Shown here: piece after piece, positions 1-7,178 of the stretch | Layout: each line of letters begins with the position of its first letter | Numbering within the stretch: the first letter of the stretch is position 1 | Source: CAIQOK01 sp043781315 | GTDB lineage: Bacteria; Verrucomicrobiota; Verrucomicrobiia; Limisphaerales; CAIQOK01 | Assembly (NCBI GenBank): GCA_043781315.1 | Contig: JAYWBR010000427.1 | Location: forward strand, 1 to 10,098 | Length of the DNA: 10,098 nucleotides | Direction: 5' to 3' | The notes under the pieces: generated by a model | What the model saw: only the letters and a program-made list of their open reading frames with translations | Databases searched by the model: none | Told to the model about the DNA's origin: nothing | Program-made: the position numbers and the translations under genes

Positions 1-852
1 GTCACGACGGTGGTGGTGGGCAACTGCGGCGATTCGACTTTGGACGTGGACAAATATTTCCGTGAAATCGCGGCCAGGAAAGTTTCCCTCAACGTCGCCA
101 CCTTGATCGGGCACAACCGTGTCCGTGAAAAAGTGATGGGCGGCGACTTCGACCGCCCGCCGACCGCGCCCGAACTCGAGCGGATGAAAGCGCTGGTTGA
201 CCGCGCGATGAAGGCCGGTGCGGTCGGACTTTCCACCGGTTTGATTTATCTGCCCGGGGTTTTTTCCAAGACCGATGAGATCGTTGAACTCGCCAAAATG
301 GTGAAGCCCTACGACGGCCTTTACGCGAGCCACATGCGCCATGAGGACACGCGAATCTTGGAAGCCTTGGACGAGTTCATGCGCGTGGCGCGGGAGGCGC
401 AGGTGCGCGGCGAGGTGTCGCACCTCAAGTTGAGCGGCGAAAAAAGCTGGGGCCGCGCTGACGAGGTGCTCGCCTATCTGGAAAAAGTCCGGGCCGAAGG
501 GCTGGACATCACGCAGGATCAATATGCCTACACCGCGTCCTCCACCACGCTGCGGCAGTTGATCCCGGACGAGGCGTTCGACGGCGGTGACAAAAAATTT
601 CTGTCCCTCATGCGCGACCCGGAGCAGAAGAAAAAACTGGCGGAGAAAATCAAAACCCAGATTCTCGCACGAGGCCGCACCGATTTCGCCTACGCCGTCA
701 TTGCCTCCTTCAAGCACGATCCCTCGTTGAACGGCCTGAACATCGTCGAGGCCGCGAAGAAGCTGCGCGGGTCGGATTCGCTGGACGACCAGATTGAGAC
801 CATTCTTGAAATCCAAAAAAACGGCAGCGGCAACGGAGGATGGGAAGGTTGA
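1..852 (+). CDS. N-acyl-D-amino-acid deacylase (D-aminoacylase) family amidohydrolase, partial and 3'-truncated
   Basis: Metal-dependent amidohydrolase that would remove the acyl group from N-acyl-D-amino acids. The frame is open at base 1, so the true start lies upstream. Visible are the GNCG motif (Cys at codon 9), a GHNRVR segment, a SHMRHE motif (His at codon 111) and a SHLK motif (His at codon 141). In the characterised Alcaligenes D-aminoacylase, a Cys and two His at equivalent places bind zinc. Similarity holds to about 'IETILEIQKNG' (base 822), then a short Gly-rich tail, GSGNGGWEG, leads to the stop at 850-852. Family members are about 480-530 residues and carry roughly 150-200 more, including the catalytic Asp in an ASDSG-like motif and the closing beta-sandwich. 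These are absent, so the product is probably inactive. The stop abuts the heptamer repeat element. Family call is firm; whether the truncation is biological or an assembly join is open. Confidence 0.8.
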   Translation, partial: VTTVVVGNCGDSTLDVDKYFREIAARKVSLNVATLIGHNRVREKVMGGDFDRPPTAPELERMKALVDRAMKAGAVGLSTGLIYLPGVFSKTDEIVELAKMVKPYDGLYASHMRHEDTRILEALDEFMRVAREAQVRGEVSHLKLSGEKSWGRADEVLAYLEKVRAEGLDITQDQYAYTASSTTLRQLIPDEAFDGGDKKFLSLMRDPEQKKKLAEKIKTQILARGRTDFAYAVIASFKHDPSLNGLNIVEAAKKLRGSDSLDDQIETILEIQKNGSGNGGWEG

Positions 853-943
853 GCAGAGTTGATGGTTGAGAGTTGATAGTTGATGGATTCTGCCAATCGG
901 GCGCGGCTGGCCAGCTATCAACTCTCAACTTTGGACTATCAAC
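848..943. repeat. Inverted arrays of a 7-bp repeat (GTTGATR type) with central palindrome
   Basis: On the plus strand four heptamers run end to end at 858-885: GTTGATG, GTTGAGA, GTTGATA, GTTGATG. A further GTTGAGC lies at 848-854. On the minus strand four heptamers run from 943 down to 916: GTTGATA, GTCCAAA (diverged), GTTGAGA, GTTGATA. The two arrays face each other and share a perfect 15-bp inverted match (865-879 with 915-929). The 30-bp centre holds the perfect palindrome GCTGGCCAGC at 906-915. The element sits exactly between two truncated genes. Similar short-unit spacers occur in verrucomicrobial genomes in my recollection, but I cannot verify that here. It may form a long hairpin in RNA or a cruciform in DNA. 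No U-run follows, so it is not a standard terminator. Confidence 0.8.
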
Positions 944-1351
944 CAAATGAATCACATCTTTGCACGAGCCGCTCTTGACCGTCTTCGGTTTCGCATGGCG
1001 CAAATCCAGCGCGAGCGAGAGCAGCTTGATGGCTTCCTTGAAACTCGTCGGCGGCTTGGCCTTCATCAGCGCGCCGAGTTCGTTCGCCACTTCGTCCACG
1101 GACTCCGCGCCCATGCTCATGGCCATGCGCTTGTGCGAACCGAGCGTGTTGATGGCGACAGGAAACGGCGAGACGACGCCGTTGACGGTGGGCTTCTCGA
1201 ATAGCAGCGCCTTGCCGCCGCCGGGCAGTTTCATTTCGCGGTCGGCGATCTCGGTGATCTCGAGTTCGGTGGCGACGGGCTGGGAAATGCGCTTGAGTTC
1301 GCCCGCCTGGTCGAGCGCATTGACGAAATCGCGGAAGGAATCAAAAGCCAT
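944..1351 (-). pseudogene. ubiD: UbiD-family (menaquinone/ubiquinone-type) decarboxylase, N-terminal fragment
   Basis: Remnant of a UbiD-type decarboxylase, the family that uses prenylated FMN to decarboxylate aromatic or polyprenyl-hydroxybenzoate substrates. Translation starts at ATG 1351 (MAFDSFRDFVNALDQAGEL) and matches the family's N-terminal domain: 'GELKRISQPV', 'EITEIADR', 'GKALLFEKP', 'INTLGSHKRMAMSMG'. Similarity ends at about residue 136 (SGSCKDVIH). Codon 137 is the first base of the heptamer repeat at 943. The frame stays open across the repeat and antisense to the deacylase down to 710, but that tail is repeat-derived and antisense sequence. A complete UbiD is roughly 450-600 residues, so the prFMN-binding core with its Glu/Arg catalytic residues is missing. 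Upstream, 1352-1493 separates it from the UreF-like gene; no convincing ribosome site is visible. Family call good; function certainly lost unless the contig is misjoined. Confidence 0.75.
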
Positions 1352-1493
1352 ACGCCCGCGAAGCTAAACCGAACTACCCAGAAGGAAAAGAAAATGAAAC
1401 AGCTGCAAGTTCACGAAGGAACCATTCTCCACGCTAAGTTCGCTGTGCCTCGGTGGCAGAACGGCCTCGGTCAGGCTGGGGGAATTCACTGGC

Positions 1494-2140
1494 TCACGGC
1501 GTCGCGGGGCGCTGCGCGATCAGTTGGGCGACGGCGGCGGGCAGATTGCCGCACAGCTCCTCAAGCAGCGTACGGCAATTCATTTCGGAAAGTTGCAGCG
1601 GTTTGGCGGCGGCGTAGATGAAGCCGCGCGTGGTTTGGTAACCGTAACCCAGCAACCCCTGCCGCAACGGCAGCGAATACAGCGAGAGGGTCAGGCCGTA
1701 AACCAGGGTGTGCCAGGCGTGGGCTTCCTGGCGATCCACGGCGTCGAGGTAGCGGCGGATGATGCGTTCATCGCGGAGCGGTCGGAGTTTCAGGAGTTCG
1801 GTCTGTCCGATGCGACGGCTGGCACCGGCAAACGATTGCAGCACCGGCTGCGTCGCCAGCAAGCGGTCGAAGCAGATCAGTTCGCGGACTTCATGCCGGC
1901 AAGTGTGGTCAAAGGCGCGTTGGATGGCGGGCAGTTCAAACGGGAGGAGGATTTTTGCTGGTAGGCAACGAGGAAGTTGCACAGCGACGGCAGATCATGC
2001 ACGGGTGTGGCCCGCATCGAGGCGGAAAGCTCACTGAGCGCGCCGAGGCCGTTCGCGGAGCCGAGCTGTTCCACCAAAGGATGCCAGTCACCCAGCCAGT
2101 CGGCCGGTTCGCCCAACGCAGGTTGAAACTGCTGCCACAT
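1494..2140 (-). pseudogene. ureF: UreF-like urease accessory protein, frameshifted
   Basis: UreF acts with UreD and UreG to load nickel into urease. The reading starts at ATG 2140 (MWQQFQPALGEPADW), runs to 'CNFLVAYQQ', then continues in another frame as 'KILLPFELPAIQRAFD' and ends at 1494. The shift falls at the A5 run of the coding strand (T run 1952-1956): one extra A restores a single protein of about 215 residues, close to normal UreF size. The C-terminal half is the better match: 'ASRRIGQTELLKLRPL', 'HAWHTLVYGLTLSLYSLP' and 'YQTTRGFIYAAAKPLQLSE' fit the all-helical UreF fold. At the N-terminus the usual G-A/G-F-S-H-S-x-G-L-E motif appears as 'GALSELSASM', lacking the His, so this is a divergent or decayed member. 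No ureG, ureD, ureE or urease subunit is visible nearby. The sequence is helical and soluble with no signal peptide. Confidence is moderate on family, high on the frameshift. Confidence 0.58.
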
Positions 2141-2674
2141 GATTTTACAAGACCAGCGCCTGAACTGCCATCCGTCCCATCAACAAACTGACCATGCTCG
2201 CGGAGCGAGGTGAAGGCCAGCAGTAAAAGTATCGGCGGCAAAAAATATTTCTTGAAACGTAAACGCACGTGTGCGCGCAGTCCGGGCCGCATCGCATTAC
2301 CGGAGCGGTGACTTTGAAGCACTCCATCGCGCTGGGGCTCACGGTGACAATTTAGTCTTGGACCGCAGTGCAATGTTAGAGGCGCGGCAAAACTGTTGAG
2401 CGTTGCCCGTAAAACGATGATGCTGGTTCGGGGTTGGCCTGTTGCCGTGTGCCAATAGGGAAGCTGTCGCTCCTGACGGAGCTGGAAATTCTTGGCGCTG
2501 GGTTTCTACAAAGATGGCGCGCCTGCGGCGCTGCGGAATATCTCGAAGGGATTATGTCATTCAGCCCAGCATGGGACGCCGCCCAAAGCAACCATTTCTT
2601 GACCCCTTGAGCATTTTTAATTTGCGAACATTTAGTTCGTCAGCGATTATTTTTGTCAAAAAGAAAGCAATCGT
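2141..2674. other. 534-bp stretch with no recognisable gene
   Basis: No frame here looks like a conserved protein. The stretch is a patchwork of short open frames on both strands, more AT-rich toward its right end. At about 2502-2598 one plus frame reads 'GFYKDGAPAALRNISKG', followed by a stop; it resembles recurrent spacer text of verrucomicrobial genomes, which is only a recollection. Near the right end is a small inverted repeat, CGAAC-ATTTA-GTTCG (2625-2639), followed by an AT-rich leader to the Ig-like gene. The left side directly abuts the start of the UreF-like gene with no obvious minus-strand promoter. Confidence 0.5.
2622..2650 (+). promoter_or_regulatory. Weak sigma-70-like promoter candidate upstream of the Ig-like gene
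   Basis: A TTGCGA box at 2622-2627 and a GATTAT box at 2645-2650 are 17 bp apart and each matches the sigma-70 consensus at four of six positions. They lie 25-53 bases before the ATG at 2675. The 5-bp inverted repeat at 2625-2639 overlaps the -35 box and spacer and could be an operator. Verrucomicrobial promoters are poorly described, so this is a suggestion only. Confidence 0.2.
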
Positions 2675-3889
2675 ATGAGATTCAAATCCAGCAAATTACT
2701 TTGGGCAGTCGTGAGCTTGCTCATATCCATTAGCTCGGGCGTCATACACGCCGCAGCGCCGTCGATTACAAATTTAGCATTGGTGCCGCGTTTGACCATC
2801 CAGAGCGATCTCGGAATGACCAATCAAATCCAATACAGCACCAATCTCACCCAGACCAATTGGACGGTTCTGACCAACATCGTCGTCACGCAAAGCCCCT
2901 ATTGGTTTGTGGATGTCGGCACACCGGCTAACAACCAGCGCTTCTACCGTGTGCTCGGATTTTCAAATAATGTCGCCTCGGCCACAACGTCCACCATCAC
3001 CGCGCCAACTACGGTCACCTCAGGTTTCAACATCACGGTGACATTGCAGGCGAAAAACTCCAGCGGCAACAACCTCACCGCCGGCGGTTCGGTGGTCGTA
3101 TTTTCCGTGCAAGCGGGCACAGGCAGCGCCTCGATTGGCGCGACCACAGATCATGGCGATGGCACTTATACTGCGCTCCTCACTGGCATCCTCGCCGGCA
3201 CGGTCACGGTCAATGCGACTCTGAATGGCTCCAACGTCACCAGCACAGCCGGGGTCACCGTCAATCCCGGTGCGGCCAACAAGCTCGCCTTTGGACAGAA
3301 CCCTACCAGTGCCACCGGTGGTAGCACCATGACACCGGCAGTGACCGTTCGGGTTCAGGATGCGGCGGGCAACTCGGTAGCCAGTAGTGTCAGCATCACC
3401 ATCGCCATCGGCTCCAACGCAGGCGGCGGCACGCTGTCCGGCACGGCTAATCAAAGTGCGGTCAGTGGGGTTGCGACTTTCAGCGGCCTCTCAATCGACA
3501 AGGTCGGCGTGTACACCTTGTCCGCCGCCAGTTCCGGCCTGACCAGCGCTACGAGCGCTACTTTTAACATCAGCGCAGGACCTGCGTCCAAACTGGCCTT
3601 TGTGCAGCAACCAGGCAACACCACCCACAACGTTACCATTTCACCGGCCGTCACCGTTCAGATTCAAGACGCCGGTGGCAACGTGGTGTTTTCCAGCAGC
3701 ACCGTTACGATCGCCATCGGCACGAACCCAAGCAGTGGCACATTGAGCGGCACGACCAGTGTTGCCGCGTCAAGTGGATTGGCGACGTTCAATAGCCTCT
3801 CGATCAACAACGTCGGCACGGGTTACACTCTTACTACTTCAAGCAGTGGTCTGACCGGTGCCACGAGCATCGGTTTTAATATCCAGTGA
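2675..3889 (+). CDS. Secreted protein with three bacterial Ig-like domains
   Basis: Predicted exported protein of 404 residues. A signal peptide covers about residues 1-26 (basic MRFKSSK, hydrophobic core, cleavage near IHA/A). Residues about 33-95 form a module, with 'IQYSTNLTQTNWTVLTN' and 'QRFYRVLGF', that recurs at the ends of verrucomicrobial secreted proteins. An Ig-like domain follows at about 98-198, then two clearly repeated Ig-like domains at 199-301 and 302-404, both starting 'G-A/P-A-x-KLAF' and containing 'PAVTV-x-x-QDA-G-N', 'TIAIG' and 'GTLSGT'. The protein is rich in Thr, Ser, Asn and Gly and has no Cys or catalytic motif, so a structural, adhesive or surface-binding role is the best inference. 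The stop comes directly after the last repeat with no anchor or sorting domain. The purine-rich AAAGAAAG ahead of the ATG is a weak ribosome site. It is the only intact plus-strand gene and is not in an operon. Fold is confident; function unknown. Confidence 0.8.
   Translation: MRFKSSKLLWAVVSLLISISSGVIHAAAPSITNLALVPRLTIQSDLGMTNQIQYSTNLTQTNWTVLTNIVVTQSPYWFVDVGTPANNQRFYRVLGFSNNVASATTSTITAPTTVTSGFNITVTLQAKNSSGNNLTAGGSVVVFSVQAGTGSASIGATTDHGDGTYTALLTGILAGTVTVNATLNGSNVTSTAGVTVNPGAANKLAFGQNPTSATGGSTMTPAVTVRVQDAAGNSVASSVSITIAIGSNAGGGTLSGTANQSAVSGVATFSGLSIDKVGVYTLSAASSGLTSATSATFNISAGPASKLAFVQQPGNTTHNVTISPAVTVQIQDAGGNVVFSSSTVTIAIGTNPSSGTLSGTTSVAASSGLATFNSLSINNVGTGYTLTTSSSGLTGATSIGFNIQ
3269..3886 (+). 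repeat. Tandem 309-bp coding repeat (two Ig-like domains)
   Basis: Two adjacent units of equal length, 3269-3577 and 3578-3886, encode the second and third Ig-like domains (103 residues each). Shared landmarks are KLAF near the start, PAVTV, QDA, TIAIG, GTLSGT, 'GLATF/GVATF', 'GLT-ATS' and a closing FNI. The DNA has diverged well beyond the protein landmarks, so the duplication is old. Confidence 0.75.
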
Positions 3890-3973
3890 ATCCCTTCAGG
3901 TGCGGATGCCTTCCTTGGTGGTGAGGGCGGTGGGCATGAACCAAATAAATATCCGCTTCTTCACGGATCTTAG

Positions 3974-4016
3974 TGGCTAGGTTTGGGGGTGCTTGGCACC
4001 GTCGCCAAACCAGCCA
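3974..4016. repeat. Long imperfect hairpin, 17 paired bases
   Basis: Nested inverted repeat: TGGCT (3974-3978) pairs with AGCCA (4012-4016); after one bulged A, GGTTTGG (3980-3986) pairs with CCAAACC (4005-4011); after a 1x4 internal loop, GGTGC (3988-3992) pairs with GCACC (3996-4000) around a TTG loop. It stands between two convergent genes, so it could act as a bidirectional terminator or be a REP-like palindrome. No T-run follows on either side. Confidence 0.6.
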
Positions 4017-4095
4017 GCCCGTTCTCACTGGAGCAAAACCTCTGTGGCAGTGGAGCCAAACACATAACAGCGCGCCTCGTTGCACCTTCCCAGCA

Positions 4096-4143
4096 GGAAC
4101 CCGAATCCACCCAGGCCGACTCACTCCTCTTGTCGCGGGTTCC
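4096..4143. repeat. Perfect 8-bp inverted repeat with 32-bp spacer
   Basis: GGAACCCG at 4096-4103 is the exact reverse complement of CGGGTTCC at 4136-4143. It lies 37 bases downstream of the MtrB-like stop on the minus strand. It may be the ends of a small repeat element; there is no coding content between the arms. Confidence 0.4.
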
Positions 4144-4179
4144 ATGATTTTTCCCTCTAAAAGCTGTCTTTTCCGTCTT

Positions 4180-6269
4180 CTACTCACTAAAGTCCCGGAA
4201 TACCCCGTAATTGTGGTGTCCGCCGGACGCGCCGTCGCGATAGTTGTAATAGCCATACTTCACCGTCAGCCGGAGATTTTTGTTGAGGCGGCGGATCAAG
4301 CTGACCGTCGCGCCGTGCGCTTTATCATCCGCGCCGTAAGGCTGGCTGTACGCCGCGTTGTTCAGGTCGTCGTTCGCACGGTAATAATTGTATTGCACCT
4401 GCAAATCCGTCTTGTCGTTGAGGGCAAAGCCCGCTGTCGCCGAGAGGTCCCAGTAACCATTCTTCGAGGTGGCCACGAGATGTGCGGCAGCACCGGTGAG
4501 GCTGACGGCCGGCGTCGTGGTCTCATCCGAGGCGTAAGTCGCATTGCCTTGAAGGTAGAGCCGGTACCAGGGAATCCAACTGATGCTCTGGCTGAAAATG
4601 TGGCTCGTCGTCACCCCGCTTTGAATCTTGCTCAACAAGTCCGCCCGGGTGTCGATGGTGGACAATTGAAAATCATAACGGGTGATCAGCGTAAGCCCGC
4701 GACCAGGCCGCCAGGTAACACGGAAATTCAGATCGTCGGTCTTGAAATCCTGTTCGACCAGATAAGCCGGGTAGCGATTGCCGCTGGCGCTGCCGTTCGG
4801 CGTTGAATCCACGTTGTGCTCGTAATCGTTGTCCCGCAGCTTGTGGTAGTATTGCACGGAAAAATTGGTGCGCGGACACGGATACCAGTTGGTGCCGAGT
4901 TTGTATTTTTGCGTGAGCCGCTCCGAATCCGTGTTGCGGTTGATCAGCACCAGTCCGATGGGATCTTCCAGTTCCGTTTCGGTTTCTCTCGACCGGCCCT
5001 GGCCTTCGAGCCACTGGGCTTCGCCAAAAAACACCCAGTTCTTCACACCGGTGTAACGCACCGCCAGACTTTCGGAGACCTCCAGAAAACTCTGTCTGCG
5101 ATGGTTGGAAATCGGAACCGGCGCGGCGATGCCGGCGACTTCGCCATAACCCGCGTCACCGTCCTCGCTCTGCTGCTCCACGCGCAGTGAGGGAACGATG
5201 GTCAGGTGTTCGCGCGGTGTGATCATCGCGCTGGCGCTGGCCACGTACTGGTTGAGTTGCGAACCGCCGTCCAAGCCCGTGAAACCTTCATCATTTCTTA
5301 CCAGCGGCGGCGCGGTGGCGGGACTTAACCCCGGCTTCCGCCCAAGGCAGTTTCAAGCCGCGTGAATGAACCGCCCAAAGTGAAAAGCACGACCTCACTG
5401 ATTCTCGTTTTCGAAAAACCGTGGGCGTTATACAGGTCGGAAGTGACCTCGTCCTGCTGCGTGATGCTTCGGTCGTTGGCCTGCCCGGGGTTGCGCCTTT
5501 CCACGCGGCTGTTGTCCTGATTGAGCCGTTCGTACCGGAAGCCCAGTCCTAAGTCCGTCTGCGAAACGGTATGGCGAACATCCAATTCCGCCGTGTCGCG
5601 CCTTTCGTCAATATCGAGAAACGACGGAACAATTTTGCGGTTGTTGTTCGGCGGCGGAAGGCCCGTCAAGGTGGTGTCGCCCCAGGAGGTCGAATCTTTC
5701 TGCCCGTTGCGAAACTGGTGCGAGTAGCGGAGCGTGATCACCGGTTTGTCCGGCAGCGTCAGGCCGGCCTCGAACCAGGCTTCGCCGCGATCAATGGCCA
5801 GCTCGTCGTCCGACGAATTAAACCATTGGCGGTTCGGCGGGAAAAAGCCGCCGCTGCCGTCATACCAGGTGCGCGATTCGCGATAGCCGGCCCGCACGTA
5901 ACCTTTGTCGGGATGTTGCACGCCGAGTTTGAGCAGGTAGTCATGGTTGTCGGCAATCGCCCGGCCATCGAGGGTGAACAGACCCCGCTTGCCGAGGTTT
6001 TGTTCCCAGTGCAGGTCTTCAATGCCGCCGAAAGGCGCGGTGGCGGGAATCTGGTGCCGTTGCATGAACTGCGCGGAATCGCTGCGCACAAAAGCGCCGC
6101 CCAGCGAAAGTTCGAGCCAGTTGTTGTAATCCCAGATATTCGCCCCGGCGGGTGTGGACGCCGGCACGTTCTCCGCGCCCCGGGCCGCTCCGCTGCCGGC
6201 CAGACAAACAGCCGCGATAAAGATTTCAATGGTCGTGCGCACATGATCAGCGGGTCTTCGCGATTTCAT
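4180..6269 (-). pseudogene. MtrB/PioB-family outer-membrane beta-barrel protein, frameshifted
   Basis: MtrB/PioB proteins are large outer-membrane barrels that sheath a multiheme cytochrome so electrons can cross the outer membrane. The chosen start is ATG 6269, 14 bases after the cytochrome's stop; an upstream in-frame extension overlaps that gene and is unlikely. Residues 1-32 form a signal peptide (cleavage near ARGA|EN). The first half has alternating aromatic/polar strands, e.g. 'WLELSLGGAFVRSDSAQF' and 'VITLRYSHQFRNGQKDS'. It hits TAA at 5325-5327 after 'ETALGGSRG'. The protein resumes in another frame as 'KPGLSPATAPPLVRNDEG' and 'LDGGSQLNQYVASASAMI' and runs to 4180. One added G near 5337-5343 would join the halves into about 696 residues, the size of MtrB. 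The Shewanella-type N-terminal CXXC is not seen. The end is -FRDFSE rather than a terminal aromatic residue. Pairing with the adjacent MtrA-like cytochrome supports the call. Confidence 0.75.
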
Positions 6270-6283
6270 AAATGTTTTGGCGG

Positions 6284-7099
6284 TCAGAACCAGAGCGACG
6301 AACCGACTTGCGAGCCATGCACCGCCTCGTGGCAACCCGCGCTCCAGCAGGTGCCGCGGCTCACAAAAGCGCGATGGTCACGCCCGCCAATCAAAAGCGT
6401 TCCCGTGACCGTCTGCTGCTGGAAGTGGCAGCGCAGACAAAGATTTTGGTTTCGCGTCACGAGCATTTTGGCGTTCACCGTGCCGGGCGGGTCATGGCAG
6501 GTGGTGTAGCCTTCCCGAACGGCCTTGTGTTCGAAAACAAACGGCCCGCGTTGCGCCGTGTGGCAGCGACCGCAGGTCTCGCTCTGCGTGAGCAGCGCCG
6601 TGCCGCCGCCCGCCACCGCCGGGCCTTTGTGCGGATCGTGGCAATCCGTGCAACTGACGTGGCCCGACAGCACGGGATGCGTGTGCGGCAGGTTGAACTG
6701 GCCGCGCTTGTCGAGATGGCATTGAAAACAAACTTCCGGTGACCGGCGGGGATGGATGAGGGTGTGATTTGCGCCGCCCTTTTCTTTATGGAGGCTGCCG
6801 GGGCCGGGGCCGGATTCGCAGCCGATGTTCACCGCGTTTTTTCCCTCCGCCATCAAAGCCGCGAGGGTCGCCGTCGGGAAATGTTACGAAATTTCCTGAT
6901 GACATTCGGCGCAAGCGGCCGACCCGATGAAGGTCGTGCCGGGAATTTGCGGAGGTTCAAGGGCGGCCCGTTGAACCGTCGCGCAGGAAACCACGACAAT
7001 CGCGGCGATCAAACCGGCCATTGCGACTAGGAGCCTAGCCCGATGCGCCTGGATCCAGCTTCGAACCTGAACCGTAATCTGACCAGTGCGTCTGTTCAT
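6284..7099 (-). pseudogene. MtrA/DmsE-type multiheme c-type cytochrome with internal stop and two damaged haem sites
   Basis: Periplasmic multiheme cytochrome of the MtrA/DmsE family, expected to sit inside the barrel encoded just downstream. From ATG 7099, residues 23-39 are a hydrophobic export segment ending VVSC, a possible lipobox. Haem motifs: CAECH (63-67), CFQCH (124-128), CTDCH (150-154), CGRCH (176-180), CLRCH (221-225) and a longer CWSAGCH (251-257), as in the family. Codon 72 is TAA (6884-6886), after 'CAECHQEIS'; the same frame goes straight on as HFPTATLAALMAEGKN, where family members read through with one ordinary residue. Two sites are damaged: 'GCESGPGPGS' (94-103) where CESCHGPGS is expected, and 'YTTCHDPPG' (198-206) where CTTCHDPHG is expected. 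So eight sites can be traced and six are intact, against ten in Shewanella MtrA. The gene lies 170 bp after the copper-protein gene and 14 bp before the barrel gene. Family firm; non-function likely. Confidence 0.8.
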
Positions 7100-7178
7100 A
7101 GGCGTATGGTCTGCTAAAGTTTTAGTTGCCGTTCTTTGACGTGGTTTAAAAAAGAATGACGAACAATTCGTGCGGGTG

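Larger units (their letters stand above)
3890..4179. other. 290-bp spacer with inverted repeats, no gene
   Basis: This spacer lies between the converging ends of the Ig-like gene and the MtrB-like gene. No frame resembles a known protein. It holds a long bulged hairpin (3974-4016) and an 8-bp inverted repeat (4096-4143), listed separately. The sequence looks like repeat-derived spacer rather than random DNA, and the last residues of the MtrB-like protein may be encoded by it. Confidence 0.5.

Noticed and set aside
710..943. Continuation of the UbiD frame past the repeat
   Set aside because: This tail is translated repeat and antisense of the deacylase gene; it has no UbiD features.
1394..1621. 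Plus-strand frame starting MKQLQVHEG
   Set aside because: It runs antisense through the better supported UreF-like gene and turns into Arg-rich text typical of a shadow frame.
1945..1962. Programmed -1 frameshift in the UreF-like gene
   Set aside because: The frame-zero context GCAAAAA does not fit the X_XXY_YYZ slippery pattern, no following stem-loop was evident, and UreF is not known to use frameshifting.
2442..2678. Small plus-strand gene of 78 codons overlapping the Ig-like gene start by ATGA
   Set aside because: Its composition is Arg/Cys-rich and spacer-like, it has no recognisable domain or ribosome site, and the overlap alone is weak evidence.
3980..4011. Integron attC site suggested by GTTTGG and CCAAAC arms
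   Set aside because: The arms are in the wrong order for attC (which runs AAC to GTT inward), and there is no cassette structure.
4159..4172. Terminator hairpin after the MtrB-like gene (AAAAG-CTGT-CTTTT)
   Set aside because: The stem is only five mostly A-T pairs, too weak for an intrinsic terminator.
3876..4256. Minus-strand frame of 126 codons across the spacer, possible transposase remnant
   Set aside because: No transposase motif (DDE or HUH) is visible and it overlaps the MtrB-like C-terminus in another frame.
6884..6886. Recoding of the in-frame TAA (stop read as an amino acid) in the MtrA-like gene
   Set aside because: TAA is not the codon used for selenocysteine or pyrrolysine, TAA is used as a normal stop by the porin gene at 8360, and the same gene has other disabling changes.
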